Shown here: in pieces, positions 33,754-42,887 of the stretch | Numbering within the stretch: the stretch's first letter is position 1 | How the letters are laid out: the number at the start of each line of letters is the position of its first letter | From: Sphingomonas kyeonggiensis | GTDB lineage: Bacteria; Pseudomonadota; Alphaproteobacteria; Sphingomonadales; Sphingomonadaceae | NCBI RefSeq assembly: GCF_014204495.1 | Contig: NZ_JACHLN010000002.1 | Location: forward strand, 992,001-1,056,000 | Reading direction: 5' to 3' | DNA: 64,000 bases | Position numbers and translations under genes: made by a program | Notes under the pieces: model-generated | Database searches by the model: none | What the model saw: the letters and a program-made list of their open reading frames with translations, nothing else | What the model was told of the DNA's origin: nothing

Positions 33754-33898
33754 GATGAAGGCTCCCCGCAAGGTCGAACCTCTTTGGCGCAGGGCGCGCC
33801 ATGCTGCAAGCGCGTGCCTGACACGCGACCAAGGTCGTAGCTGTACGCACCACCCGGGTAGCGCTACCACCGACGGAAAATAGAATGTGGGAGAGCAT

Positions 33899-35173
33899 AT
33901 GCGACAGGTCCTGCCCATCCTCGCCGCGCTGCTGGTCGTGCAGCCCCTGCCCGCCCTGGCGCAGGAGAAACCGGCCGCCACCGCAACGTTCCGGATCGAC
34001 AAGGCGCGCATCGATCGCGCGCTCGCCGACATGGTGGCCAGCGGCCGCGCCACCGGCGTCGAGGCGCTGGTCTGGAAGGACGGGCGCGAAGTCTATTTCG
34101 GCGCCACCGGCCTGGCCGATCGCGAGGCGAACCGGCCGTTCAGCCGCAACACGCTGGTGCAGATTTATTCGATGACCAAGCCGGTCACCGGCGTCGCGCT
34201 GATGCAGCTCTGGGAACAGGGCAGGTTCGGGCTCGACGATCCCCTCTCCCGCTATCTCCCCGAATTCGCGACGATGCTGGTGCAGGACGGCACCGATGCG
34301 AGCGGCCAGCCGCTATGGCGCGCATCGAAGCGCCCGGTGACGATCCGCGATGTGCTGCGCCACACCGCCGGATTCGCCTATGGCGATGGCCCGAGCGCTG
34401 CGGAAAAGGCCTTTGCCGCCGCCGATCCGCTCGGCCTCGATCACGACCTGACCGAGTTCGGCCATCGCCTCGCCCATGCGCCGCTGATCTTCGAACCCGG
34501 CAGCGAATGGCGGTATAGTTCGGCAGTCGACGTGCAGGCGCTGCTCGTCGAGAAGCTCTCCGGCCAGAAGTTCGAGGACTATGTCCGCGAACACATCCTC
34601 CAGCCGCTCGGCATCAAGGAAGCGGCCTGGACGCAGCCGATGGAGCGGCTCGATCGCTTTGCCGCGACCTATATCCTCGGCGCCGACAAGAAGCTGACGC
34701 GCGAAGCGGACTCCATCACCCGCCAGCGCAATTTCCCCAAGCCGGCGATGACCATGGGCGGTGCCGGAATCGTCGCGCCGATCGACGATTACATGCGCTT
34801 CGCCCGCATGTTGCTGGGCCAGGGCAGCCTTGACGGCGTGCGCATCCTCAAGCCCGCCACCGTGCGGCTGATGGCCACCAACCAGCTCGATCCGCGGATC
34901 AAGGAGCGGAGCTGGCTGCCCGGAAAGGGCAATGTCGGCTTCGGTTTCGATTTCGCGGTGCGCGTGGGCCAGCCGCTGACGCCTGACGAACAGCGCGGTG
35001 CGGTCGGCGAGTTCTTCTGGGACGGCGCGGCCTCGACCCTGTTCTGGGTCGATCCCGCCAACAAGCTGGCGGCCGTGTTCTTCGTCCAGACCAAGCCCTT
35101 CCAGGTCTCGCTCCACCGCGACTTCCGCAAGGCAGTCTACGGTGAAGCGTATCTGGGACCGCCCGGAGACTAG
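33899..35173 (+). CDS. Secreted serine hydrolase, beta-lactamase class C fold
   Basis: 424 residues with a signal peptide (ILAALLVVQPLPALAQ). SxxK is in YSMTKPVTGVAL, the YxS motif in WRYSSAVDVQALLVEKL, and the third motif region in FFWDGAASTLFWVDP. GGGAGAG sits 3 nt from ATG 33899 at the expected distance; GTG 33887 is in frame but without an SD. Resembles the esterase/EstB-like group of the fold. Tail-to-tail with the small lmo0937-type gene, with the two stop codons one base apart. Confidence 0.85.
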   Translation: MRQVLPILAALLVVQPLPALAQEKPAATATFRIDKARIDRALADMVASGRATGVEALVWKDGREVYFGATGLADREANRPFSRNTLVQIYSMTKPVTGVALMQLWEQGRFGLDDPLSRYLPEFATMLVQDGTDASGQPLWRASKRPVTIRDVLRHTAGFAYGDGPSAAEKAFAAADPLGLDHDLTEFGHRLAHAPLIFEPGSEWRYSSAVDVQALLVEKLSGQKFEDYVREHILQPLGIKEAAWTQPMERLDRFAATYILGADKKLTREADSITRQRNFPKPAMTMGGAGIVAPIDDYMRFARMLLGQGSLDGVRILKPATVRLMATNQLDPRIKERSWLPGKGNVGFGFDFAVRVGQPLTPDEQRGAVGEFFWDGAASTLFWVDPANKLAAVFFVQTKPFQVSLHRDFRKAVYGEAYLGPPGD

Positions 35174-35174
35174 G

Positions 35175-35336
35175 CTAGACGACCCGGCGGCCAGTGAAGA
35201 GCTGGATCAGGCCGACCACGACGGCGATCACCAGCAGCAGATGGATGATCCCACCGGCGACGTGGAAGGTGAAGCCCAGCAGCCACAAGACCAGCAGGAT
35301 GACAACGACGGTCCAAAGCATCGGCACGCTCTCCAT
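35175..35336 (-). CDS. Lmo0937-type (DUF5670) small membrane protein
   Basis: 53 residues, start MESVPMLWTVVVILLVLWLL, with two hydrophobic helices (about 7-24 and 29-47) and a short GRRVV tail. This matches the widespread lmo0937-family of two-helix membrane proteins, often stress-associated, function unknown. An internal ATG at 35321 (MLWTVV) could be the true start, as many members begin at MLW. Too short for standard ORF calling; located between SH3 and the histidine kinase gene. Confidence 0.8.
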   Translation of the reverse strand: MESVPMLWTVVVILLVLWLLGFTFHVAGGIIHLLLVIAVVVGLIQLFTGRRVV

Positions 35337-35469
35337 TTAGGGTTTTCCCATCAACGGGTTGCGCGAGCGAAACGTTCCAGCGACCTGCGGTTTTTCCGGA
35401 TTACGCCAGTTTGGCTGCTTCCTGCTATGACGGGCCCGGACGGGCATGGGCCCGGCATCCGGAAGGATC

Positions 35470-37452
35470 ATGGTAGGCAGGGCCGCACAAAGACAGGCTG
35501 AGACGCTATCCGGGGGCCGCTGGGCGGCTCTCGGCGCGTCGCGCCTGCCCTCCTGGCTCGCCGGGATCAGCTGCCTGATCCTGTCGCTGCCCACGATCGG
35601 CTGGCTGCTCGGCATTCCGGTGCTGCGCGGCTTCGGCGATCCGAACTATGCGGTCGCGCCGCTCGTCGCGTTCATCGGCTGCAGCGTGACGCTTGCCACC
35701 TTCCTGGTGGTGATCGGCCAGCCCAGGCTGGCGCGGATCGCCCTGATCCCCGCCGGTCTGCTGCTCGGCCTTGCGGTGGTGCAGTATCTGACCGGCGCGG
35801 TCGCCCTGGAGCGGCTGTTCTTCTACGACACCGTCTTGCGGATGGGCGTGCGCAACCACGGCGTTCTTCCCGGCGGTACCGCCGCGATGCAGACCGCTGG
35901 TGCGCTGGCTGCGCTGGGCGTCACCTCGAACCGGCGCATTCACCAGATCATCGGCGTCATCCTCGCCAGTGCGACGATCGCGCTTACGCTGCTGGCAACC
36001 GCCGCGTTGCTCGCCGCGGGCGGCGCCACGCCCGGGTTTCTCGGGCGCTCGGCGATCTCGACCATGCTGGCGCTCGCCCCCGCCACCGCGCTGATCCTCT
36101 ACGCGATGCGCCGCCAGCCCGGCGAGCGAAGCTGGTCGCTGCTTTCGCAGCTGGCACCCGCGATCATCATCCTTCCGGTCATCCCGTCCCTGCTCGGCTT
36201 CGTCACCGTCCAGTCCGGGCTGCTCGGCTTCAATGCGGCGCAGTTCCTGGTTCTCACGCTCGACGTGGTGATCCTCGCCTGGGTGCTCGCCCGCGCGGTC
36301 CGCCATGCCGAGGCGCAGAGCCGCGCGCTCGCCATCCGCGAGGCGAAGCTGAGCGCGGTGCTGGCGATGGTGCCCGACGCGGTGGTGCTGATCAACGAAA
36401 GCGGCACGATCCTCGATTTCAGCAAGGCGGCCGAGAAGCTGTGGGGCTATTCGGCGGACGAAGTCGTCGGCCAGCCGGTCACCATGCTCGCCCCCGCCGC
36501 CAACAGCATTCGCTACGAAGGCGAGCTTGCCGGCCTGCGCGGGCGCGAGCTGCGCCCGGCCGACGCCGAGCCGCTCAGCGCGGTCGGGCTCCGCCGCGAC
36601 GGCTCGACCTTCCCGGTCGAAGTGCGCGCCGGGCGCGTCGAGACCGGGGACGAGGAGTGCCTGACCGTCTTCATCCGCGACATGTCCACCCAGTTCGGCA
36701 TCGACGACCAGGTCGCCCAGCTCAACGCCGAGCTCGCCCATCTCGCCCGCCAGAGCGCCATGGGCGAGGCCGCCGCCGATCTCGCGCACGAGCTCAACCA
36801 GCCGCTCACCGCCGCCGCCAACTATCTCTCCGCCGCCGCGATGGTCGCCAAGGTCAGCGGCACCCAGGGGCCGGGCACCGAGCTGGTCGGCAACGCCCGC
36901 GAGCAGGTGATGCAGGCCGGCGAGATCATCCGCCGCCTGCGCAGCTTCACCGAGCGCAACGATACCGAGCGCAGCGTCGAGCCGATGCGCCCGCTGATCG
37001 AGGACGCGGTGCGGCTTGTGCTGGTCGGCTCCGGCCGCCTCGCCGCCCAGATCGACTATCAGGTCGACCCGGACAATCTCAGCGCCTTTGTCGATCGCGT
37101 CCAGGTCCAGCAGGTCCTGGTCAACCTGCTGCGCAATGCGCTCGAGGCGCTGCGCAAGGCGGGCACCGAGGACCCGCGGATCCGGATCACCGCCCGCGCC
37201 GCGGACGACCAGATGATCGAGATCGAGTGCCGCGACAACGGCCCCGGGCTGCCGCCGGAGACGCTGAACCAGCTGTTCCAGCGCTTCTCGGCCAACAGCA
37301 CGAGCGAGGGCATGGGCATCGGCCTGTCGATCTCGAAGCGCATCGTCGAGCTGCATGGCGGCGTGTTCGCCGCCGCCAATGATCCGGCGGGCGGCGCGGT
37401 GTTCACCTTCACCCTGCCGACGCTCGAGGGCGGCGACACGCCCGAAGGCTAG
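35470..37452 (+). CDS. Membrane-bound PAS sensor histidine kinase (FixL-like kinase core), orphan
   Basis: 660 residues. About eight N-terminal hydrophobic segments (about 25-295) are followed by a PAS domain (LAMVPDAVVLINESGTILDFS, with LWGYSADEVVGQPV) and a kinase core with the H-box AAADLAHELNQPLTAAANY, N-box NLLRNALEALRKAG and G-boxes DNGPGLPPE, GIGLSISKRIV. The ELNQPL H-box places it in the FixL/DctB-like group. GGAAGG precedes ATG 35470 at 3 nt. No response-regulator gene is adjacent, so it is an orphan kinase. It shares a CTAG stop with the convergent GH95 gene. Confidence 0.9.
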   Translation: MVGRAAQRQAETLSGGRWAALGASRLPSWLAGISCLILSLPTIGWLLGIPVLRGFGDPNYAVAPLVAFIGCSVTLATFLVVIGQPRLARIALIPAGLLLGLAVVQYLTGAVALERLFFYDTVLRMGVRNHGVLPGGTAAMQTAGALAALGVTSNRRIHQIIGVILASATIALTLLATAALLAAGGATPGFLGRSAISTMLALAPATALILYAMRRQPGERSWSLLSQLAPAIIILPVIPSLLGFVTVQSGLLGFNAAQFLVLTLDVVILAWVLARAVRHAEAQSRALAIREAKLSAVLAMVPDAVVLINESGTILDFSKAAEKLWGYSADEVVGQPVTMLAPAANSIRYEGELAGLRGRELRPADAEPLSAVGLRRDGSTFPVEVRAGRVETGDEECLTVFIRDMSTQFGIDDQVAQLNAELAHLARQSAMGEAAADLAHELNQPLTAAANYLSAAAMVAKVSGTQGPGTELVGNAREQVMQAGEIIRRLRSFTERNDTERSVEPMRPLIEDAVRLVLVGSGRLAAQIDYQVDPDNLSAFVDRVQVQQVLVNLLRNALEALRKAGTEDPRIRITARAADDQMIEIECRDNGPGLPPETLNQLFQRFSANSTSEGMGIGLSISKRIVELHGGVFAAANDPAGGAVFTFTLPTLEGGDTPEG

Positions 37453-39794
37453 GCGAAGTCGCGCGCCGACAGGCGGACCTCCCGCCCTGGCACGATCCGC
37501 ACCGACCGCACCTTGCCGCCCAGATGGACCTCCCGCGTTCCGGCAAGGGTGCCGCGCAGCCGCGCCTGCTCCAGCTTCCCATCCCGCCAGGCGAGATCGA
37601 TCGTGCAGCCACCGCGCGTGCGCAGCCCGCTCACCCTGCCCTCCGGCCATGCCCCGGGCAGCGCCGGCAGCAGGTCGATCCGCGCGCCGCGGTTCTGCAC
37701 CAGCATCTCGACGATCCCCGCCGCGCCGCCGAAATTGCCGTCGATCTGGAAGGGCGGATGCGCGTCGAACATGTTGGGATAGGTGCGCTCGGGCCCGAGC
37801 AGGAACTTCAGGATCCCGTGCGCATGGTCGCCGTCGCGCAGCCGGGCCCACAGGTTGATCCGCCACGCCGTCGCCCAGCCGGTCGCCTTGTCGCCGCGTA
37901 TCTCGAGGCTGCGTTTCGCCGCCGCCGCGAGTTCGGGCGTCCGCTCCGGATCGATCTGGTGGCTCGGATAGAGCCCGTAGAGGTGCGAGACATGCCGATG
38001 GTGGACGTCCTCGGCATCGCCGTCCCAGTCGAACGGCCATTCCTGCAGCTGGCCCTGCCTGCCCACCCGCATCGGCGGCAGCTTGCCCCCCGCCGCCTCG
38101 ATCTCGCGTACCAGCGCCGCGTCGCGCCCGAGCACGCCGGCAGCCGCGATCGTCTGGTCGAACAGGTCGCGCAATATCTGGCTGTCCATCGTCGGCGCGA
38201 AGATCAGCGACGAGCCATGGCCATGCCCGTTCTCCGGCGAGAGCGAGGGATTGGTGACGAGATGCCCGGTCGCGGTATCGACCTGCAGCGTATCGAGGAA
38301 GAACCGGCAGGCGCCCGCCAGGATCGGCCAGATCGACTCCAGATATGCCCGGTCCGGCGCGTATTCATAGCGCTCCCAGAGATGCGTGCAGAGCCACGCC
38401 CCGCCCATCGGCCACAGCCCGTATTTCGCGCCGTCGATCGGCGCGGTCGCCCGCCACAGATCGGTGTTGTGATGGCATACCCAGCCGCGCGCGCCATACA
38501 TGTCGCGTGCCGTCTTCGCCCCCGTCTCGGCGATCTCGCGGACCAGCTGGACCAGCGGCTCCGCGCACTCGGCCAGGTTGGTCGTGTGCGCCGGCCAGTA
38601 GTTCATCTCGGTGTTGATGTTGATCGTGTACTTGCTGCCCCAGGGCGGGCTCGGCTTGTCGTTCCAGATGCCCTGGAGGTTCGCCGCCTGCGTTCCCGGC
38701 CGTGACGCGCAGATCAGCAGATAGCGCGCATACTGGAAGTAGAGCGCCGCCAGCGCCGGGTCGTCGCTGCTCTCGGACTCGCGGATGCGCCGGTCGGTCG
38801 GCAGCGCCGCCGCCGGCGTGCTGCCCAGGTCGAGCGTCACCCGCCGGAACAGCCGGCGATGCTCGGCCGCCGTCGCCGCGGCGAGCGCGGCAAAGCCCTT
38901 GCCCCGCGCCGCCGCGATCTGGCGGGTGGTGATCGCCACCGGGTCGCCACTCACATCGTCATAGCGCTTGTAGCTGGTCGCCATCGCGATCCGCAGCGTC
39001 ACGCCGTCCGCACCCTCGACCACCAGCGCATCGCCCTCGGCACGCACCCGCCCGCCTCGGGCTTCGACTTCCACCCGCGCCTCGAAGCGCAGCGCGCCCG
39101 CGATCGCGCCATGCGGATCATTCTGCCCGCTCAATACCAGCGCGTTCCCCTCGGCCCGCACGGTCCATTTCTTCTCGGGCGAGGTGAAGGAGAGCCGGCA
39201 GGAAACCGCGCCCGGCCGGCTGGCGCCCAGTTCCACCGCGATCACCTGGTCGACCGGCGAGGCGATCACCCGGCGGCGATGGGTCACGCCGTCGATCGCG
39301 AACACCGTCTCCGCCAGTGCCGCATCGAGGTCGAGGCTGCGCCGATACCCGGTCGCCCGTGCCGCATCGAGCCCGGGCATCGCGATCCCCAGGCTGCCGA
39401 TCGTCTGATACGCCGCCTGCCGGAGCGGCGTCGCCATCAGCTTCTCGTTCGCAAGCTTCTCCGCCTCGGCGAACCTGCCCTCGAAGATCAGCCGACGCAC
39501 CTCGGGCAGTGCCGCCTTCGCCGCCGGATTGACCGGATCATAGGGGCTACCGGCCCAGAGCGTATCCTCGTTGAGCTGCAGCCGCTCCTCGCCGATCCCG
39601 CCGAACACCATCGCGCCGATCCGGCCATTGCCGATCGGCAGCGCCTCGGTCCATTCCTTCGCTGGCTGTTCATACCAGAGCAGGTTCGCAGCAGCGGCCG
39701 CGCGCTTCGCCCGGGCCCTCGGAACTGCCAGCGCGGCCCCCGCGACCGCGAACAGCCCCATCGCCCCGCGCCTGTCGAACGCCCAGTCCCGCAT
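37449..39794 (-). CDS. Glycoside hydrolase family 95 (alpha-L-fucosidase/galactosidase type)
   Basis: 781 residues, with an RR-containing signal sequence (RRGAMGLFAVAGAALAVPRARA), possibly Tat-exported. Family features: LPIGNGRIGAMVFGGIGEE, LNEDTLWAGSP, TININTEMNYWPAHTTNL, NPSLSPENGHGHG and FQIDGNFGGAAGIVEML near the C terminus, where the catalytic Asn and Asp/Glu residues of GH95 lie. It should release alpha-L-fucose or L-galactose from plant or microbial glycans. It stands alone with no sugar-transport cluster. Stop codon shared with the histidine kinase gene (CTAG). Confidence 0.92.
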   Translation of the reverse strand: MRDWAFDRRGAMGLFAVAGAALAVPRARAKRAAAAANLLWYEQPAKEWTEALPIGNGRIGAMVFGGIGEERLQLNEDTLWAGSPYDPVNPAAKAALPEVRRLIFEGRFAEAEKLANEKLMATPLRQAAYQTIGSLGIAMPGLDAARATGYRRSLDLDAALAETVFAIDGVTHRRRVIASPVDQVIAVELGASRPGAVSCRLSFTSPEKKWTVRAEGNALVLSGQNDPHGAIAGALRFEARVEVEARGGRVRAEGDALVVEGADGVTLRIAMATSYKRYDDVSGDPVAITTRQIAAARGKGFAALAAATAAEHRRLFRRVTLDLGSTPAAALPTDRRIRESESSDDPALAALYFQYARYLLICASRPGTQAANLQGIWNDKPSPPWGSKYTININTEMNYWPAHTTNLAECAEPLVQLVREIAETGAKTARDMYGARGWVCHHNTDLWRATAPIDGAKYGLWPMGGAWLCTHLWERYEYAPDRAYLESIWPILAGACRFFLDTLQVDTATGHLVTNPSLSPENGHGHGSSLIFAPTMDSQILRDLFDQTIAAAGVLGRDAALVREIEAAGGKLPPMRVGRQGQLQEWPFDWDGDAEDVHHRHVSHLYGLYPSHQIDPERTPELAAAAKRSLEIRGDKATGWATAWRINLWARLRDGDHAHGILKFLLGPERTYPNMFDAHPPFQIDGNFGGAAGIVEMLVQNRGARIDLLPALPGAWPEGRVSGLRTRGGCTIDLAWRDGKLEQARLRGTLAGTREVHLGGKVRSVRIVPGREVRLSARDFA

Positions 39795-39962
39795 TGCCCT
39801 CTCCTGCTCGATTTTGCGGCGATGATACCGCTATCATCGCTATTGGCAACGCAGCGCCGCGCCCGACAAGTTGCGACAATTTCGCCCCCGTTCCGAGAAA
39901 CCCGCGCGACAGCCTGGGCCTAATCCTTCCTCATCCAGACATCACTGGAGCGGAGAAAAGGC

Positions 39963-40418
39963 ATGATGAAACTGAAATTCGCCGCGCTGCTCGCAGCCAG
40001 CGCCCTCACCTTCGGCACCGGCGCCGCGATGGCGGCTCCGCAGGACCGCACCCCGCCCAAGGCGGAACAGCGCGCCCCGCGTCACAACCCGATGGACCTC
40101 AACAAGGACGGCTTCGTCAGCAAGGACGAGTGGATGAAGGCCGCCGCCGCCCGCTTCGAGAAGTTCGACGTCAGCAAGGACGGCAAGCTCTCCCGCGAGG
40201 AAATCCGCTTCGGCCGCTTCGAACAGCACCGCATGCACGGCCGCGGCCATGGCTTCCACCGCGGCGGTCGCGGCGGCCCCGAGCGCGGTCCGCATGGCGG
40301 CCCCGGCTTCGGTCCCGGCCGTGAGGGGCCGGGCGGCCCCGGTCACCACCGCATGGGCCCGCCGCCGCCCCCGCCCGCCGATGCACCCGCTCCGGCAGCG
40401 CCTGCACCGGGCAACTGA
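39963..40418 (+). CDS. Secreted EF-hand protein with Gly/His/Pro-rich tail
   Basis: 151 residues: signal peptide (MMKLKFAALLAASALTFGTG), then two EF-hand loops, DLNKDGFVSKDE and DVSKDGKLSREE, each with the 12-residue Ca-binding spacing. Then comes a low-complexity tail rich in HGRG, GGP, and finally PPPPPP and APAPAAPAP. Probably a periplasmic calcium-binding protein; the His/Gly-rich segment could bind other metals. GGAG is upstream of ATG 39963; an ATG one codon later is equally possible. Confidence 0.8.
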   Translation: MMKLKFAALLAASALTFGTGAAMAAPQDRTPPKAEQRAPRHNPMDLNKDGFVSKDEWMKAAAARFEKFDVSKDGKLSREEIRFGRFEQHRMHGRGHGFHRGGRGGPERGPHGGPGFGPGREGPGGPGHHRMGPPPPPPADAPAPAAPAPGN

Positions 40419-40449
40419 GCTTGCCTATCCGCCGGCTCGACAGACCTGC

Positions 40450-40526
40450 TTCCCCGGCGAAAGCCGGGGCCCAGGGTCACAAGCGAGCCGGCAGAGACAC
40501 CCTGGGCCCCGGCTTTCGCCGGGGAA
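40450..40526. repeat. Paired REP element (77 bp, copy 2)
   Basis: Arms TTCCCCGGCGAAAGCCGGGG (40450-40469) and its complement (40507-40526) with a 37-nt centre containing GAGCCGGCAGAGACACC. Same length as the copy at 17469-17545, with only a few differences, all in the centre. Confidence 0.85.
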
Positions 40527-40550
40527 CGGGATAGCGCGATGGCGGGCTCC

Positions 40551-40961
40551 CTAAACCAGCTCCACCACCATCATATCGAAGCGTCCGTGGAGCCCACCCC
40601 GCTCCACGGAACGCCAGGCGGTGATCGCGTTGAACCCGTCGATGAGCCACAGCTTGCCGTCGGGCGCCGCCATCTCGGCATCGACAAGCGACGGCGTGGG
40701 ATCGCAGCTCGGATGCGAATGCCAGTACCCAACCAGCCTGGGCCCGCCCGCCCGCTCGGCACGCAGCGCGGCGAACAGGGCTGCGGGGTCTATCTCGAAA
40801 TGCCGATCCGGCGCTTCGTGAACATTTTCAACAGCTTGAAAGCTATCGATCCGATCTTCGGAACCGAACAGCAGCCCGCACGCTTCGTTCGGCGCCGCAT
40901 CCGCGGAAATCTGCCGAATACCGATCAGTACATATCTTGAAATCTCGATCCTCATGCCCAT
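40551..40961 (-). CDS. JAMM/M67-family metallopeptidase
   Basis: 136 residues with a complete JAMM zinc motif: His81, His83, Ser91, Asp94 in GYWHSHPSCDPTPSLVD, and an upstream Glu26 in NEACGLLFG. Bacterial M67 enzymes of this size can cleave C-terminal residues from sulfur-carrier proteins or ubiquitin-like partners, but no carrier gene is adjacent. The gene is divergent from rluD, with 12 nt between the start codons. Confidence 0.88.
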   Translation of the reverse strand: MGMRIEISRYVLIGIRQISADAAPNEACGLLFGSEDRIDSFQAVENVHEAPDRHFEIDPAALFAALRAERAGGPRLVGYWHSHPSCDPTPSLVDAEMAAPDGKLWLIDGFNAITAWRSVERGGLHGRFDMMVVELV

Positions 40962-40973
40962 CTACGATAAAAC

Positions 40974-41921
40974 ATGAATCCGGGGGTTTCCATCATCGAA
41001 GCACGCATCGCGGACACAGCCGATGGCTGGCGTCTGGATCGTGCGCTCGCCGACGCCGTGCCGACAATGTCGCGCGAACGGCTGAAGGTGCTGATCTCGT
41101 CCGGCGCGGTCACCGGCCCCCAGGGCCTTGTCCGCGATCCGGCGAAGAAGGCGGCCGGCGGGGCGCTGTTCAGCGTCGCGGTGCCTGCCCCCACCCCCGC
41201 GCACAACGAGGCGCAGGAGATCCCGCTCAACATCGTCTATGAAGACGAGCATCTGATCGTGATCGACAAGCAGGCCGGGCTGGTCGTTCATCCCGCCGCC
41301 GGCAACCTCGACGGGACTTTGGTCAACGCGCTGCTGCATCACTGCCAAGGCTCGCTTTCGGGCATCGGTGGCGAAGCACGCCCCGGGATCGTCCACCGGA
41401 TCGACAAGGACACGTCGGGCCTGATGGTCGCCGCCAAGCATGACCGGGCGCATGAAGGGCTGGCCCGCCAGTTCAAGGCGCACTCGATCGATCGGCGCTA
41501 CAAGGCTATCGTGTCGGGGCAGGTCCGTCTGCTGGAAGGCACGGTCGATGCGCCACTCGCCCGCTCGCCACACAATCGCAAGAAGGTTGCGATCGTGAAG
41601 AACGGCAAGCGCGCGGTCACCCATTGGCGCAAGGTCAGGGATCTGTACGAGGCCGCGCTGGTCGAATGCAGGCTGGAGACGGGCCGTACCCATCAGGTGC
41701 GGGTTCACATGGCCTCTTTGGGTCATCCGCTGGTCGGCGATCCGGTGTATGGCAGCACGCGCAAGGCGCACCGTGAACTTTTGGAAACCCTGAATTTCCG
41801 GCGCCAGGCCTTGCACGCGGCTCACCTGGGGTTCATCCACCCCATCAATAGTATCGCTTTGGCGTTCGAAAGCGAAATCCCTGCCGACATGCAGGAACTG
41901 TTCGATAACCTCATCGTATGA
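40974..41921 (+). CDS. rluD: Large-subunit rRNA pseudouridine synthase, RluD/RluA family
   Basis: 315 residues: an N-terminal S4-like RNA-binding domain (GWRLDRALADAVPTMSRERLKVL) and a catalytic domain with the conserved HRIDKDTSGLMVAAK (catalytic Asp), LETGRTHQVRVHMASLGHP and LHAAHLGF. Likely modifies helix 69 of 23S rRNA. Its neighbour rpoH downstream is a common alphaproteobacterial arrangement. The assignment within the RluA group (RluD rather than RluA/RluC) is by similarity and context. Confidence 0.9.
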   Translation: MNPGVSIIEARIADTADGWRLDRALADAVPTMSRERLKVLISSGAVTGPQGLVRDPAKKAAGGALFSVAVPAPTPAHNEAQEIPLNIVYEDEHLIVIDKQAGLVVHPAAGNLDGTLVNALLHHCQGSLSGIGGEARPGIVHRIDKDTSGLMVAAKHDRAHEGLARQFKAHSIDRRYKAIVSGQVRLLEGTVDAPLARSPHNRKKVAIVKNGKRAVTHWRKVRDLYEAALVECRLETGRTHQVRVHMASLGHPLVGDPVYGSTRKAHRELLETLNFRRQALHAAHLGFIHPINSIALAFESEIPADMQELFDNLIV

Positions 41922-41976
41922 TTTCAGGCGGCACTGGCTTCGGCTATGTGCGCCTTAGTGAAAGGGAGAAATGATC

Positions 41977-42879
41977 ATGGCAAGCGGAAGCAACGTCCCG
42001 GCGACGATCCCCGCTCTTGGTGGTGAGCAGAGCCTCAACCGCTATCTGGCCGAGATCAAGAAGTTTCCGATCCTGAGCCCCGAGCAGGAATATATGCTCG
42101 CCAAGCGCTTCCAGGAGCATGGCGACACCGATGCCGCGGCCCAGCTGGTCACCTCGCATCTGCGTCTCGTGGCGAAGATCGCCATGGGCTATCGCGGCTA
42201 TGGCCTGCCCGTCTCCGAGCTGATCTCGGAAGGCAATATCGGCCTGATGCAGGGCGTGAAGAAGTTCGAGCCCGAAAGGGGTTTCCGCCTGGCGACCTAT
42301 GCCATGTGGTGGATCCGCGCCTCGATCCAGGAATTCATCCTGCGTTCGTGGAGCCTCGTGAAGATGGGCACCACCGCCGCGCAGAAGAAGCTGTTCTTCA
42401 ACCTGCGCCGGATGAAGGCCAAGCTCGACGCGTTCGAGGACGGCGATCTCAGCCCCGAGCACCTCACCAAGATCGCCACCGATCTCGGCGTCACCGAGGA
42501 GGAAGTCACCTCGATGAACCGTCGCATGGCGATGGGCGGCGATACGTCGCTCAACGTGCCGATGCGCGAGGATGGCGAGGGCCAGTGGCAGGATTGGCTC
42601 GCTGACGACAGCGCGCTCCAGGACGAGCAGGTTGCCGAGGCACAGGAAGCCGATGTCCGCCACGAGATGCTCGTGTCGGCGATGGAAGACCTCAACGAGC
42701 GTGAGCGTCACATCCTTACCGAGCGCCGCCTGACCGACGATCCCAAGACCCTCGAGGAACTCTCGCAGGTCTATGACGTCAGCCGCGAGCGCGTGCGCCA
42801 GATCGAGGTGCGCGCGTTCGAGAAGCTGCAGAAGGCGATGATGCGCATCGCCGGCGAGAAGCGCCTGCTCACTGCCTGA
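41977..42879 (+). CDS. rpoH: Heat-shock sigma factor RpoH (sigma-32)
   Basis: 300 residues with region 1.2/2 (SLNRYLAEIKKFPIL ... LVTSHLRLVAKIAMGYRGYGLP, with FRLATYAMWWIRASIQEFILRSW), the RpoH box region with KLFFNLRRMKAKL, and region 4 (TLEELSQVYDVSRERVRQIE). It directs transcription of chaperone and protease genes under heat stress. GGGAG lies 7 nt before ATG 41977; ATG 41971 in the same frame is too close. It follows rluD by 55 nt. Confidence 0.96.
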   Translation: MASGSNVPATIPALGGEQSLNRYLAEIKKFPILSPEQEYMLAKRFQEHGDTDAAAQLVTSHLRLVAKIAMGYRGYGLPVSELISEGNIGLMQGVKKFEPERGFRLATYAMWWIRASIQEFILRSWSLVKMGTTAAQKKLFFNLRRMKAKLDAFEDGDLSPEHLTKIATDLGVTEEEVTSMNRRMAMGGDTSLNVPMREDGEGQWQDWLADDSALQDEQVAEAQEADVRHEMLVSAMEDLNERERHILTERRLTDDPKTLEELSQVYDVSRERVRQIEVRAFEKLQKAMMRIAGEKRLLTA

Positions 42880-42887
42880 CGGACGAC

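Noticed and set aside
35506..38040. An 844-residue open frame on the minus strand across the histidine kinase and GH95 genes
   Set aside because: Antisense to a well-supported kinase, low-complexity His/Arg/Gly composition, no domain; typical GC-rich shadow frame.
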